Origin: Episyrphus balteatus
Taxonomy: Eukaryota > Arthropoda > Insecta > Diptera > Syrphidae
Direction of reading: 5' to 3'
DNA: 64,000 nucleotides
NCBI RefSeq assembly: GCF_945859705.1
Contig: NC_079136.1
Span: 88,473,120 to 88,537,119 of the forward strand
A program made the position numbers and the translations under genes. Positions within the stretch are counted from its first letter, which is position 1, and each line of letters starts with the position of its first letter. Below, in pieces: positions 1 through 10,699 of this stretch. Under the pieces are notes generated by a model, which made no database searches, was not told where the DNA came from, and saw only the letters and a program-made list of their open reading frames with translations.

Positions 1-492
1 CAAAAATCAATGAATTGTTTTGCTTTGTAAATGGTAAATAAACCTTTTAATCGTTAAGTGTTGTATGCTTTAATGAATCACTTTACATACAAAAAAGTAA
101 GGTTAAGATTTTTTAGAATTAATTGCGCTCCTTGGGATTTGAGCAGAGTTCAGATTTCGATGCGATGATCTGAATAACCCATTTGTTGTTTAACTCATAC
201 AGTTTCCGGAAGTATGTAAGTCTCAACTTTTCGAATAGCTGTCGATAGAGAAATAAATTTATGATATGCTAGTGAATCGTGAGGAGTGAGGGTATACAGA
301 AATCTCGCACTCATTTGCTGTTCAGAAATTCTCCAAGTTTTGATCCTTGAGCAATACAATCTTTGATGCAATACATTATTGATTTGTAGGCCTTAATTTG
401 CACAAAAAAGTTCCTGCAAGAAAGAAAATATAATTTGGAATAGTTCAAAGGAAAGCCTTGTAAGTGTAATCAATGGATAAGGGCTGTCGGAG
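1..492. other. Left flank, non-coding
   Basis: AT-rich sequence of ordinary complexity up to the hAT-like element that starts at 493. No convincing open frame, RNA gene or terminal repeat was seen. Removing the element and one TSD copy joins position 492 to 6070, so this flank and the stretch from 6070 were once contiguous. Confidence 0.6.
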
Positions 493-1160
493 CAGGGGCG
501 GACTGGGAGTCAAAGAGCCTTCCGGGACTTTTAGGAAAAGGGCCACAAAATACTTAAATAATTATTTACTTACTCGAAATATTTAAAAATAAAAGTTGAT
601 ATGCAGAAATTGTTTTTTTATATACAGTGGTCGAAAAATAATTAGAAACAAGCTCTTTTTTTCAAAATGTATGTATGTTCTTAATATAAATAAAAAATAT
701 TAGAAATATTTTATTAGAAATATTTTTTAACAGAGACATTTGAAGAGCTTGATGTTTTATTAACGATCTCGTCTTTATTGCACCTTCTTTTTCTAAAATA
801 TAAGGGGTTGGTCTGTCAGGAATAATTGTTAAGGACGTTTTATCTATTTTTTCGGAACATGTGGCATTTTACGAGGACTGCAACCACATTAACCGACTTA
901 TAGAAATTAGTCGGTGATAGTCCTATTTATTAATTGTACCTACTTTTAATTAATTGACTAAGTTTGGAAAATGTAAATTCTAAAAATCATTTATTTTTTC
1001 AAATAAAAGCATTTGTTTTTAAAAGTTTTCGTGAATTTATCCAGTGCTTTTGTTTGTCATGTTAAAGCTTTTAAAATTTCAAAACTTTTAATTACATGTT
1101 AAAAGTTAAATTAAAATTTAAGATTTCACAATTTCAAAATCTTTTAAAATAAAATAAAAA

Positions 1161-1440
1161 GGCGACATGGCGACATGGCGACAAGGCGACATGGCGACAA
1201 GGCGACATGGCGACAAGGCGACAAGGCGACATGGCGACATGGCGACAAGGCGACATGGCGACAAGGCGACAAGGCGACATGGCGACAAGGCGACAAGGCG
1301 ACATGGCGACAAGGCGACATGGCGACAAGGCGACATGGCGACATGGCGACAAGGCGACATGGTGACATGGCGACAAGGCGACAAGGCGACAAGGCGACAG
1401 GGCGACATGGCGACATGGCGACAAGGCGACAAGGCGACAT
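1161..1440. repeat. 9-bp minisatellite (GGCGACAWG)n
   Basis: About 31 uninterrupted copies of a 9-bp unit occurring as GGCGACATG or GGCGACAAG, with single variants GGTGACATG and GGCGACAGG near the 3' side. The GC-rich block is abrupt against its AT-rich surroundings. Because the unit is a multiple of three and lacks stops in most frames, it creates open frames of roughly 100 codons on both strands; these are artefacts. Confidence 0.97.
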
Positions 1441-1857
1441 GTTTACAGATTTATTCTATGACGTCTAGTTTTTGAGCTACACTCATCACTATTTTCGCTA
1501 TAAACTCCCAAAAAGTAATTTTAAATTTAATATAATATGTAATATGTTGGTTTTTTTAAGTCAAAAACAGAAGACGCAAACTGGAATTTGGTTCAAAAAC
1601 CGTTCATTACTTTGGAAAAAACAAGCAAGATTTGGAGATATTTATCATAAATTTCTTTTTTCAATATCTTCTAGAAAAAAATAATTTTGAAAAAAAAAAT
1701 AAGTAACTTAAGGACGTTTTAATCGCGCGTGCGATTTGATTGCTTGATACACAACTTGCGCATCTTCATTTTGGAAAGACCTATTTGTACTCATATTTAT
1801 TTGTAAGCTGTGATAACTTGCTTCAAAAGATTATGCTAAGTTCAACTTGCTGTATCC

Positions 1858-1901
1858 TTCCAGTATATTAGAATCATTGTTCCAGTATATTAGAATCATT
1901 G
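1858..1901. repeat. 22-bp perfect tandem duplication
   Basis: A 22-bp unit beginning TTCCAGTATATTAG is present twice head to tail (1858-1879 and 1880-1901) with no mismatch, indicating a young duplication. Confidence 0.95.
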
Positions 1902-2039
1902 TCAAGTCACGGTTGTTTACATAATTTCTGTTCCGTTGTAATAGAGCAACCTTTATGATTTTAAAATTGTCGTGTTAAGTTCTGATTTTACTTTGACTTA
2001 CAGGGTTTTTCTATCATTCTATTACGTTTTTGTTTTTGC

Positions 2040-2195
2040 TAATTGGAGATTTTTGGGGATTTATAGAAAATGGGAGAAAAAATTATTTATTGGAGATTTT
2101 GTCCATTGGATGCCTTTCCCCATGGAGATTTTGTCCATGGGGTCAAAAATATTCTGGAGATTTTATCCGATTGAGATTTTTTTTTTTGAGATAGT
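2040..2195. repeat. Degenerate GGAGATTTT repeat
   Basis: The motif TTGGAGATTTT(G)TCC or close variants recurs four to five times, spaced 20-60 bp, sometimes followed by CATTGG or CATGGGG. It is a decayed short tandem or motif cluster inside the outer hAT-like element. The 75-codon frame across it is not supported as a gene. Confidence 0.5.
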
Positions 2196-2587
2196 GTAGA
2201 TTTCCCGTTTGTCAAAAGAGCTTTTTTTTCGGAAAATGACAGGAACTATGTGATCGAAGAGCTTCCTTACGGAAAGGATATAAAATATTGTTTCAGTGTA
2301 TTTGTTTTTAAAACTTTGTGAAAATCGAAAGCTTGGTCTTGTTCAAGCTTTTTGAACCGAATACTTTTTTAAAATGAAAGAGAGATATACAAACAAGCTA
2401 CTAGGAGGAAGAAGAAAAAACATCGTGTTTACTTTTTTGAACTTTTTTGACTTTGTGTTTTGATGTAGTTCAGGCTTAACACCTTGGCACCACTGTTTTT
2501 ATCGAGTAAAATCTGGATAATTATCTTTTCAAAAATCTATACAGATAAAGTTTTTGTTGTTTTTTGTTTTTTGCCTCGAAAGATTCA

Positions 2588-3217
2588 TATAGGGCCCCCA
2601 AACAGAATTCGGTAGGCCTCCAAAGATCCATAGGAGGCCTTCATTGACTTAAAGGCCATAAAGATAATTCCATGGGCCTCGAAAGATCCATATGGGGCCC
2701 ACAAACAGAATTCGGTAGGCCCCTAAAGATCCATAGGAGGCCTTCATTGACTTAAACGCCGTAAACATGATTCTGTGGGCCTCGCAAGATCCATATGGGG
2801 CCCCCTGAAAATCCATAGCTGGCCCACAATTAGAATTCGGTAGGCCCATTAAGATCCATAGGAGGCCCTCTGAAAATCCATAGGGGACCCACAAACAGAA
2901 TTCGGTATGCCCCTTAAGATCCATAGGAGGCCTTCATTGACTTAAACGCCATAAACATGATTCTGTGGGCCTCGAAAGATCCATATATGGCCCCCTGAAA
3001 ATCCATAGGGGGCAAACAAACAGAATTCGGTAGGCCCCTAAAGATCCATAGGAGGCCTTCATTGACTTAAACGCCATAAACATGATTCTGTGGACCTCGA
3101 AAGATCCATATGGGGCCCACAAACAGAATTCGGTAGGCCCCTAAAGATCCATAGGAGGCTTTCATTGACTTAAACGCCATAAACATGATTCTGTGTGCCT
3201 CGAAAGATCCATATGGG
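2588..3217. repeat. 125-bp satellite array, left block
   Basis: Tandem copies built from modules such as CAGAATTCGGTAGGCCC, AAGATCCATAGGAGGCC and CATAAACATGATTCTGTGGG. The GGAGG landmark falls at 2633, 2736, 2861, 2926, 3051 and 3154, giving spacings of 103, 125, 65, 125 and 103 bp, so unit length varies by loss of whole modules. The block is cut at 3217 by the nested hAT-like element and resumes at 5227. Confidence 0.93.
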
Positions 3218-5226
3218 CAGGGGCGGATCCAGGATTTTTTTCTGGGGGGGCACAAGGGACGGGTTGGCAAAAAAAACAGCAATAACAGTTAGAAATAAAG
3301 TGAAGTACCATACGACTGACTAACAAGCAGAAAATTTTAACGACCCACAGTGGTCTAAAACCTGGCCAAAAATATTTAGGCACATTTCCCACATCAAATA
3401 GGTACCAAATGACCAAAAAGTTATTCGGAAGGAAAAATTTTCATTTTATTGTTACAGTAAAAGCCACTTAAGTGCTAACCCTCTTACTCCTGGATTAGCC
3501 GGAAGAAAAAAAATATAAAAAATCAGAAAATGCACGTACAATTCTTTATTTAATTTTTTGACTTAAGTTGTTTCACCAAATAGTTTTTGAGAAATTAAGT
3601 TTTAAAGATGAAATTTTGAAAAAAGAATGTTAACGTTTTTTAATTGATTTTGTATACAATTTTGCAATATTATGGACATAATTATACCATTAGTTAATGA
3701 CCTATTAGTTTTTAGTCAAATACTAAAGACTTCATTCTAATAAATATTAAAGTTCCTAAGAATAACAAAAAAACTGAATCCTACTTTTTTGCCGGGAAAC
3801 CCATTTTTTTTTTTATTTGCATTAACCTTTTGTAACCCAAGGTCGTAAATTTAAAAATTAATAAGTCAATCGATTGGCTTTTATCTTTAATAAAACACGT
3901 ATTTTTTAAAAATTCAATAAAGTCATTATTTACTTAGTTATTTCGATATTTTGGGAGTAAAAAAAGTTTAAATAATTTATTTTTATATAAAAATGCAAAA
4001 ATTCAAGCAAAAAACTATCTAATATTAATTTTTAGGCACTTTCCTAAAATCCAAAAATAAAACCCCGTGGGGTTTACTAACAAAAACTATTTTTTTTTTC
4101 TGAATCTCGTAGTTTTTACACAAATTTGCTTATTTTCAAAAAAAAGCCCAACTTTCAACATTAACTGTCAATTAAAAACTATTGGTGCTATTTATTAGAA
4201 ATTTGAAGTATTATTTCGATAAAGCAATACTTAAAGATTTTAATATTAGAAGCTTCAAAAGAAAAAAAAAATAGTTTGTAGAGCCTTTATGCAAACTTTT
4301 TCGGTTTGTTACAGAAATGTCACATGGGGCTACAAGGGGTTAAATTGTTTTGTACCTCAAGAATATTGTGTTCAAATTGTAGGTCTCTTGGAGCCAAATT
4401 GACCAAGTTATGAGTATTTTAATACTTCCCTAAGGAACGTTTTAGTCTTTTAGTCCAGAGTTCAAAACTTTAAATCGTTATCCCCACAACTAATGTTTTC
4501 AACGCCGCCGGTGCTCCTCATAACTTCAAAACTACTGCACCGATTCTTTTGAAATTTGGAACACTATTTTTTTTACATATTTTTAGAGGTATCCCTGGAG
4601 AAATTTTCTCAATAAAATAATATTTATAAAAATCTATAAGTAAGGGTCGCTTTTGAGGAGTTTTTTTTTCAAGGGGTCTTTATTTTCGGGGTGCAAACTT
4701 GGGCAAACTTCTGAAATGCAAGTTTGTTCTACATATCCAGGAGTTCTATAATATATATGTAGTTTATGCAATTTTGTGACGTGTTCCGCTATTTTAAAAA
4801 CACTAATGTTAAAAAAAAAAAACAACGAAAAAAGTGCAAATTTTTTGACCCCTCTGTATGAAAAAATAGAGTTGCATATACAATTATTTTTTTTATATCA
4901 TTCAATGTCATTCGATGTCCATATCAAAATTTTTCACCAAAATCACTTTGAAAATTCACTTTTTTTTTAATCGAAAAAAAAATTCGTGTGTACCCAACGA
5001 ATAGCCGTTTATTTATTTGTGAGGTGGAGCTATTCATGGGAAAGGGATGCAACAATCAACAAAATTCGCATTTTCAGCCAGAAATAGACAAGAGTTTCAC
5101 TCAAGTTCTTTCTGTTATTATTCATATATTTTTAAAACTCTTATAGTTTGATTTCCTTTAAGTATGAACTTTAAGTTCTGGGGGGGGGCACGTGCCCCCG
5201 TGCCCCCCCCCCTGGATCCGCCTATG
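3218..5226. mobile_element. Nested non-autonomous hAT-like element
   Basis: The ends are CAGGGGCGGATCCAGG on the left and, reverse-complemented, CATAGGCGGATCCAGG on the right, followed inward by G-rich runs (about 3244-3250, with C-rich and G-rich runs at 5180-5211). A perfect 8-bp duplication, CATATGGG, flanks it (3210-3217 and 5227-5234). Length is 2,009 bp. The interior is AT-rich without a recognisable transposase frame. It landed in the 125-bp satellite, so it is younger than that array and younger than the outer element. TIR start and TSD length point to hAT. Confidence 0.9.
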
Positions 5227-5910
5227 CATATGGGGCCCCCTGAAAATCCATAGGGGGCCCACAAACAGAATTAGGTAGGTCCCTAAAGATCCATAGGAGG
5301 CCTTCATTGACTTAAAGGCCACAAAGATAATTCTGTGGGCCTCGAAAGATCCATATGGGGCCCCCTGAAAATCCATAGGGGACCCACAAACAGAATTCGG
5401 TAGGCCCCTAAAGATCCATAGGAGGCCTGCATTAACTTAAACGCCATAAACATGATTCTGTGGGCCTCGAAATATCCATATGGGACCCTTTGAAAATCCA
5501 TAGGGGGCCCACAAACAGAATTCGGTAGGCCCATTAAGATCCATAGGTGGCCTTCATTGACTTAAACGTCACAAAGATAATTCTGTGAGCCTCGAAAGAT
5601 CCATATGGTGCCCCCTGAAAATCCATAGGGGACCCACAAACAGAATTCGGTAGGCCCCTAAAGATCCATAGGAGGCCTTCATTGACTTAAACGCCATAAA
5701 CATGATTTTGTGGGCCTCGAAATATCCATATGGGGCCCTTTGAAAATCCATAGTGGGCCCACAAACAGAATTCGGTAGGCCCATTAAGATCCATAGGAGG
5801 CCTACGTTGACTTAAATACCGCAAACATAATTCTGTGGGCCTCGAAACATACATAGAGGGCTCACAAACGTAATTCTATAGGTCTCGAAAGATCCATAAG
5901 GGGCACAATA
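5227..5910. repeat. 125-bp satellite array, right block, with 250-bp dimers
   Basis: Continuation of the array at 2588-3217. The GGAGG landmark (GGTGG in one unit) recurs at 5296, 5421, 5546, 5671 and 5796, exactly 125 bp apart each time. Alternate units share diagnostic variants: those at 5296 and 5546 carry CACAAAGATAATTCTG, while those at 5421 and 5671 carry CATAAACATGATT, CGAAATATCC and CCTTTGAAAATCC. The array is thus organised as 250-bp dimers. It decays after about 5850. Confidence 0.95.
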
Positions 5911-6061
5911 GATTTATACTGACTAAAAAGGCCAGAAACCGATTTGAAGCATGACGTGAGTGAATTTAAAAATGGAATTTCAAGTGCTTTTAAGAAATGT
6001 TTTCTTGCCCGAGGGCCTACCGGGAAAAATCCAGAATGCCCGGTGGGCCAGTCCGCCCCTG

Positions 6062-7031
6062 TGTCGGAGTATCAGCTTTTCCAAGACCTATCTGAGTTTG
6101 TTGAGAAGAGAGATTTGCCTGTAATTAAAAATCATGTAGCCCCTTTCTTGGGAAACGCCAAAATTTTAAAAAGTTGTTGAGGGTGATGGATACAAAATTC
6201 ATTACTGTCTGTGGGCTTTTAAGACTAAATTAAAAACTCCGTGTGGTCGAAATGATTTCTTAGGTTTCACAAATTTTATTGGCAATAGCTTCTGGTGTTG
6301 TCATCTCGTGTTACTATAACTCTGTTAGGTAGCCAGGTTCGGAACATAATGTTTTTGTACTAGAGTTGACATTAAAGTTTGATATTTTATCTAATTAGTT
6401 GTAAAAGGTCTCATACTACGAATGTCCCATAAACCGAAATATTGATTGGATTGACATCCGGTTTCTAACCTTGAAAGGACTATTAGAACATATTTGTTCC
6501 AATTTTTGCATTCGAAAATTGGCGGAGTTTAATAGTTCATAAAAATTTGTTTGTGTTTCTTTGCGATTTTTTGTTTGTTTTCATATATTTAAATATTGCA
6601 CATTTATTATTATTATATTGCAATTTTGAAAATGTATGCACTTTAAAAGTACTTTTCTCTCTCTTAATTCAAAAACTGTTACTCAGTCAGCATGCATATA
6701 TGTTACTTATACGAATTCAAGAGCCATTTTTTGAAGAAGATTCTTTTGAGTGTTTTGAAAAAAAAAAAAAAAATAAAAAATCGAAAGCTATATGAAGTTT
6801 TGGGACCCTTTTTTAAAGTTGACAAAAAGATTAAAACTACAAAAAACAAAAAATGGGAGTTATGCCCGATTCACTATATTCCGGGACGACACGAGACGAG
6901 AGCGAGACGAGATTTTCCTTGATGATTTTAAAAATTTCCAAATAATGAAAATATATGAAACAATACACAATATTCCGATTCTCATTACGTTGAAATTCCG
7001 AAAATTTTGAATAAGGACGCACGAGACGACG
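6062..7031. other. Inter-element spacer, non-coding
   Basis: Anonymous AT-rich DNA between the outer hAT-like element and the palindrome. An open frame runs from 5944 to 6180, with its last 38 codons outside the element, but a stop lies just upstream in the pre-insertion flank and I recognise no domain. A cluster of ACGAGACGAG-like words (6889-6912 and 7019-7033) lies just outside the palindrome and may be part of a decayed terminal repeat. Confidence 0.5.
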
Positions 7032-8506
7032 ACTACTCGAAGTGTCTTGCACTCCATATGTTTTGATGCAGAAATGTTCCTTGGGGTCTAAATAGTAAGC
7101 TTTTTTAAAATTTTCTATCGAGCTATTCGTTTTTTATGAGCTTAATAAGTTATGAAAAAAAGTACTTTTACGTACTTTTTCACACGTTTTTGTTAATAAC
7201 TCTGTTAATAATAATGGTAGAAACTCAAATAATGGCTCTATTTTTAGAAGAAATATGCCTCTTTTTAACGGCATTTTAATCAAATTAGTGGCATTTTTAG
7301 ATCTTCAGATATTCGAATCTAAGTCCGTTAATTTTTTCTGCCCAATTGGATTTCACTTAATGAAAAAGTTTTTTTTTTATAGAAGTCAGGGTATACTTTT
7401 CTAATGGTTTTTCGTATGCTGAACTCGAATCCGAAGTCAAAAAAATTCCATCACATCAAGTTTTTTAGATATTACCGTTAGAAAATCAAAAATACCCTTT
7501 TTGAACAGTTTTTGAGGTTATGTCATCTTGCGTGATAATTTTTTATAATTACATTTGTAGCGGTTTCTTAAAGAACTAAGTTTCTTCTTTTAAAATCCGT
7601 TTAAATCATTTCGATATCGCTTTTCTTCTCCGAGAAATCCTAAAATCAATTCAACATGTTTAGTGAATATTTTCTATGAAAAAAAATTTATGTTCGTTTG
7701 GGTTTCATTGCAAATCGCAAAAAATTTTTGCATTCCTTTAAGTTTTTTGGTAAGTTTATGGGTAAGAAAATTTTTGAATAACCAAAAAACTGAAAGGAAT
7801 GCAAAAATTTTTTGCGATTTGCCATGAAACCCAAACGAACATAAAATTTTTTTTCATAGAAAATATTCACCAAACATGTTGAATTGATTTTAGGATTTCT
7901 CGGAGAAGAAAAGCGATATCGAAATGATTTAAACGGATTTTAAAAGAAGAAACTTAGTTCTTTAAGAAACCGCTACAAATGTAATTATAAAAAATTATCA
8001 CGCAAGATGACATAACCTCAAAAACTGTTCAAAAAGGGTATTTTTGATTTTCTAACGGTAATATCTAAAAAACTTGATGTGATGGAATTTTTTTGACTTC
8101 GGATTCGAGTTCAGCATACGAAAAACCATTAGAAAAGTATACCCTGACTTCTATAAAAAAAAACTTTTTCATTAGTGAAATCGAATTGGGCAGAAAAAAT
8201 GAACGGACTTAGATTCGAATATCTGAAGATCTAAAAATGCCACTAATTTGATTAAATAGCCGTTAAAAAGAGGCATATTTCTTCTAAAAATAGAGCCATT
8301 ATTTGAGTTTCTACCATTATTATTAACAGAGTTATTAACAAAAACGTGTGAAAAAGTACGTAAAAGTACGTTTTTTCATAACTTATTAAGCTCATAAAAA
8401 ACGAATAGCTCGATAGAAAATTTTAAAAAAGCTTTTTTCTTACTATTTAGACCCCAAGGAACATTTCTGCATCAAAACATATGGAGTGCAAGACACTTCG
8501 AGTAGT
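7032..8506. repeat. Large palindrome (foldback element), arms about 720 bp
   Basis: The left arm starts ACTACTCGAAGTGTCTTG at 7032 and the right arm ends with its exact complement at 8506. Internal landmarks such as GGTTTCTTAAAGAACTAAG pair across a centre near 7768 with only a few bases of net indel. The loop is about 30 nt (roughly 7752-7780). The arms differ by scattered substitutions only. They share an interior core (GCTGAACTCGAATCCGAAGTC, then ATTACCGTTAGAAAAT, then GAGGTTATGT) with the palindrome at 25158-26114, so both belong to one family. No TSD was identified. The 61-65 codon frames in the arms are not genes. Confidence 0.93.
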
Positions 8507-8510
8507 GTCG

Positions 8511-8841
8511 CGTTCAAACGACCCGTGCCCGTACATAGTGATTGAGTTATTACAACTTTCTCGAAAACGTCTCTAACGATTAATATTAAATTTAACATAC
8601 ATAATGCTGTAAGTGATTTTAATATAATTGCATTTTTTGTTTTTCTCAAAAAATACGGGTAACGGAAATATGGCGTAAGAAATTATAAAAAAATAATTAC
8701 ATATTTTTGCATTTCTTATGAAATTCCTTAAAAAATCAAATTATAATTAGTTCAAAATATTTTTCCAAAAAAGCTTTGACATAAAAGGTACTTTTATCAT
8801 AAGAGCAAGTACGTGCAAGCCCAGTCGTGCATTTTATTTAA
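8511..8841 (+). mobile_element. Helitron-like (DINE-1/mini-me type) 3' fragment
   Basis: It contains the family words TCTCGAAAACG and TCTAACGATT near 8560-8581 and ends with AAGAGCAAGTACGTGCAAGC followed by CCAGTCGTGCATTTTATTT, the conserved family 3' terminus. The 5' half, including the (GTCT)n tract, is missing; the palindrome at 7032-8506 lies immediately upstream. Confidence 0.75.
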
Positions 8842-9857
8842 ATAAAATTTCAAATTTAAGATTATGTTCTTAACTAATACATAGGTTCTATTAGGTACTA
8901 TTAACCACAAGAGTAAGTTAAGTGCATTTTTCTCAGCCTATCGATATTTATACGAACATTACGAGTTGTGATATTATAAATCCCTCCCAGTTCACAGTTT
9001 CCATTTAAACTAACTTAACACCATCCTCAACTTTATAAGCTTTTATCATCTCTAGAAATTAATAATGTCACCACCACATTGGTTTTAATTCGATTTTATT
9101 GTTTGAATCTCAAACAAAATATTAATATCCAATCGTTGTATCGGATTTTTTGTTTTTTTAATTAAAATCGATTTGTACCCACAAACCCCAAACGAATTGA
9201 TAAATCTGATTGATTTAAAGTTTTTCTATCAGTTCGAGTGGATTTTTTTTGTTTGTTGTGTGTGCGATTGTTCTTTTTTTTTTTTGAGAACCCACAAAAC
9301 CAAGGAAGAAATAGTCTAAATTAAAATTGGTTGTACGTAACTGAATCTACTTTTCGTTGTGGTGAGAGATGGTTCTCCATTAGCAAAGTGTGCAAGTTTT
9401 TCTATTTTTTTTTTTTTTTTTATAAAGACTAAGCCAATTCGGTTTACCCATATTTGAGTTCAGTTTTTGCAAACAAATCAAATTGGATTTTTGGTTTGGT
9501 TGGAAACGATTTTAATTAAAGCTTTATTTGTTGTGGATTGCTGTGTGGGGATTGTGGTAGTTAAACTGTGAAATAAAATGTTCAATTTTTCTTTCAATGA
9601 AATTTTATTACCTTATTTATTAAAATGAATAAAATAATAACAAAACGATTATGGTACAGTTCATAACCTTTATTTTTTTTTTTTTTTTGATATTTATAGG
9701 TTTGGAAGGAACTGTATTATGCTGATGTTTTATTCAAACCTTGTGACGAAGCGTCACAATTTATAAAGTGCACAATACAATAAATTGATTAAAAATTTTT
9801 GCTTTGTCTCTAGTAGTTCGTAATCTATTTTTCCAGAATTGTTTTTTGAAAAACACA
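8842..9857. other. AT-rich spacer, nothing recognised
   Basis: Non-coding, with poly-T and poly-A runs (for example 9270-9285, 9404-9422, 9671-9688). It sits between two Helitron-like 3' ends that point at each other. No open frame, RNA gene or terminal repeat seen. Confidence 0.5.
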
Positions 9858-10415
9858 AAAAATAAAATGCACGACTGGGGTCGCACGTACTTGCTCTTGC
9901 AGTTCAAAGCACTTTAATGTTAGTCTACTTGTAGATTTTAAAAGCTGGATCTAAATTTAAAAAAATTTAGATTGGGGAAGAGCCGACATTTAGGGCAAAA
10001 TTTTGTTAAATGAAAAAAATTTTTTTTTGTTATTTGACTTTTTTGAGAAAAATAAAAATGCAGTTTTATTGCTTCTGCTTTAAATATTACGTATACAAAG
10101 TTTAATCAAAATCGTTAGAGCCGTTTTCGATAAATTCGTAATATCGTATTTTTTTTGTATGGGAGGTATACGTTCTAAACGAGATATAAAAAAAAACAAA
10201 AAAAACCAACTTTCAGAATTACATAAAAATCATCTGTACCAAATTTGAAGAAAATCCATCCACCCGTTTAGGCTGTGGAAATGTGTACAGATGGACGCAC
10301 AGACGCACAGACGCACGGACGGAATTGCGGGACCCATTTTTTCGGAATTCTCCATCATCGTAATGTTGGTTTTGATTAAAACCTCAATTTTTTTTTCGAC
10401 TCGAAACCTGAACTG
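9858..10415 (-). mobile_element. Helitron-like copy, minus strand, older subfamily
   Basis: Read on the minus strand, it ends with the family 3' hairpin region (complement of GCACGACTGGGGTCGCACG, 9870-9888). It contains CGTTAGAGCC-type words near 10110, and has a tetranucleotide-derived tract of GTCY and GTGC words (10294-10321) near its 5' side. A diverged block complementary to CATTACGATGATGGAGAAT (10345-10363) marks the 5' region. The GTCCGTGCGTCTGTGC pattern differs from the pure GTCT tract of the younger copies, so this is an older or distinct subfamily. Confidence 0.75.
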
Positions 10416-10699
10416 AACTGAACGAGTAGCTTATTTAAAAACCTTTTGCCAAAAAGTAAGCAAATACGGAAATGGACTGATTGATAGTGGCTTCAACGCC
10501 AAAAATAAACGGTGAATACTCAAGACAAAAAGAAGCGTTTTTGTATCTGGGTGAAAGGCATCAAAGGTCAGAATTCTTTAAAACATTGTTTTGGGATTTT
10601 CTCTTCAGCCTATTTTTTGGGGGGGATTTTGGCTTCCCACCATTTTGTTTTTTTGGGGATTATCTATTTATTAACCTGACCTTACAGTCGAAGAAGTTA

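Larger units (their letters stand above)
493..6061. mobile_element. Large non-autonomous hAT-like element (outer)
   Basis: The left end reads CAGGGGCGGACTGGGAG and the right end, on the reverse strand, CAGGGGCGGACTGGCCC, a terminal inverted repeat of hAT type (CAGGG start). It is flanked by a perfect 8-bp duplication, TGTCGGAG, at 485-492 and 6062-6069, the TSD length of hAT elements. The element is 5,569 bp, or about 3.55 kb without the hAT-like insertion nested at 3218-5226 and its extra TSD. No transposase reading frame is visible, so it would have needed a transposase in trans. Its cargo is two tandem arrays: a 9-bp minisatellite (1161-1440) and a 125-bp satellite (2588-3217 and 5227-5910). 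The remaining interior is AT-rich and anonymous. The perfect TSD makes the boundaries very secure; the superfamily call is inference from TIR and TSD length. Confidence 0.88.

Noticed and set aside
1118..1475. Five overlapping open frames of 96-104 codons
   Set aside because: All are produced by the 9-bp minisatellite, which lacks stops in most frames.
2649..3416. Minus-strand frames with repeated GSFEAHRIMF-type peptides
   Set aside because: They are translations of the 125-bp satellite, and the last runs into the nested hAT-like element.
1161..5910. CRISPR-type array
   Set aside because: The repeats are contiguous tandem units without unique spacers, in a eukaryotic context.
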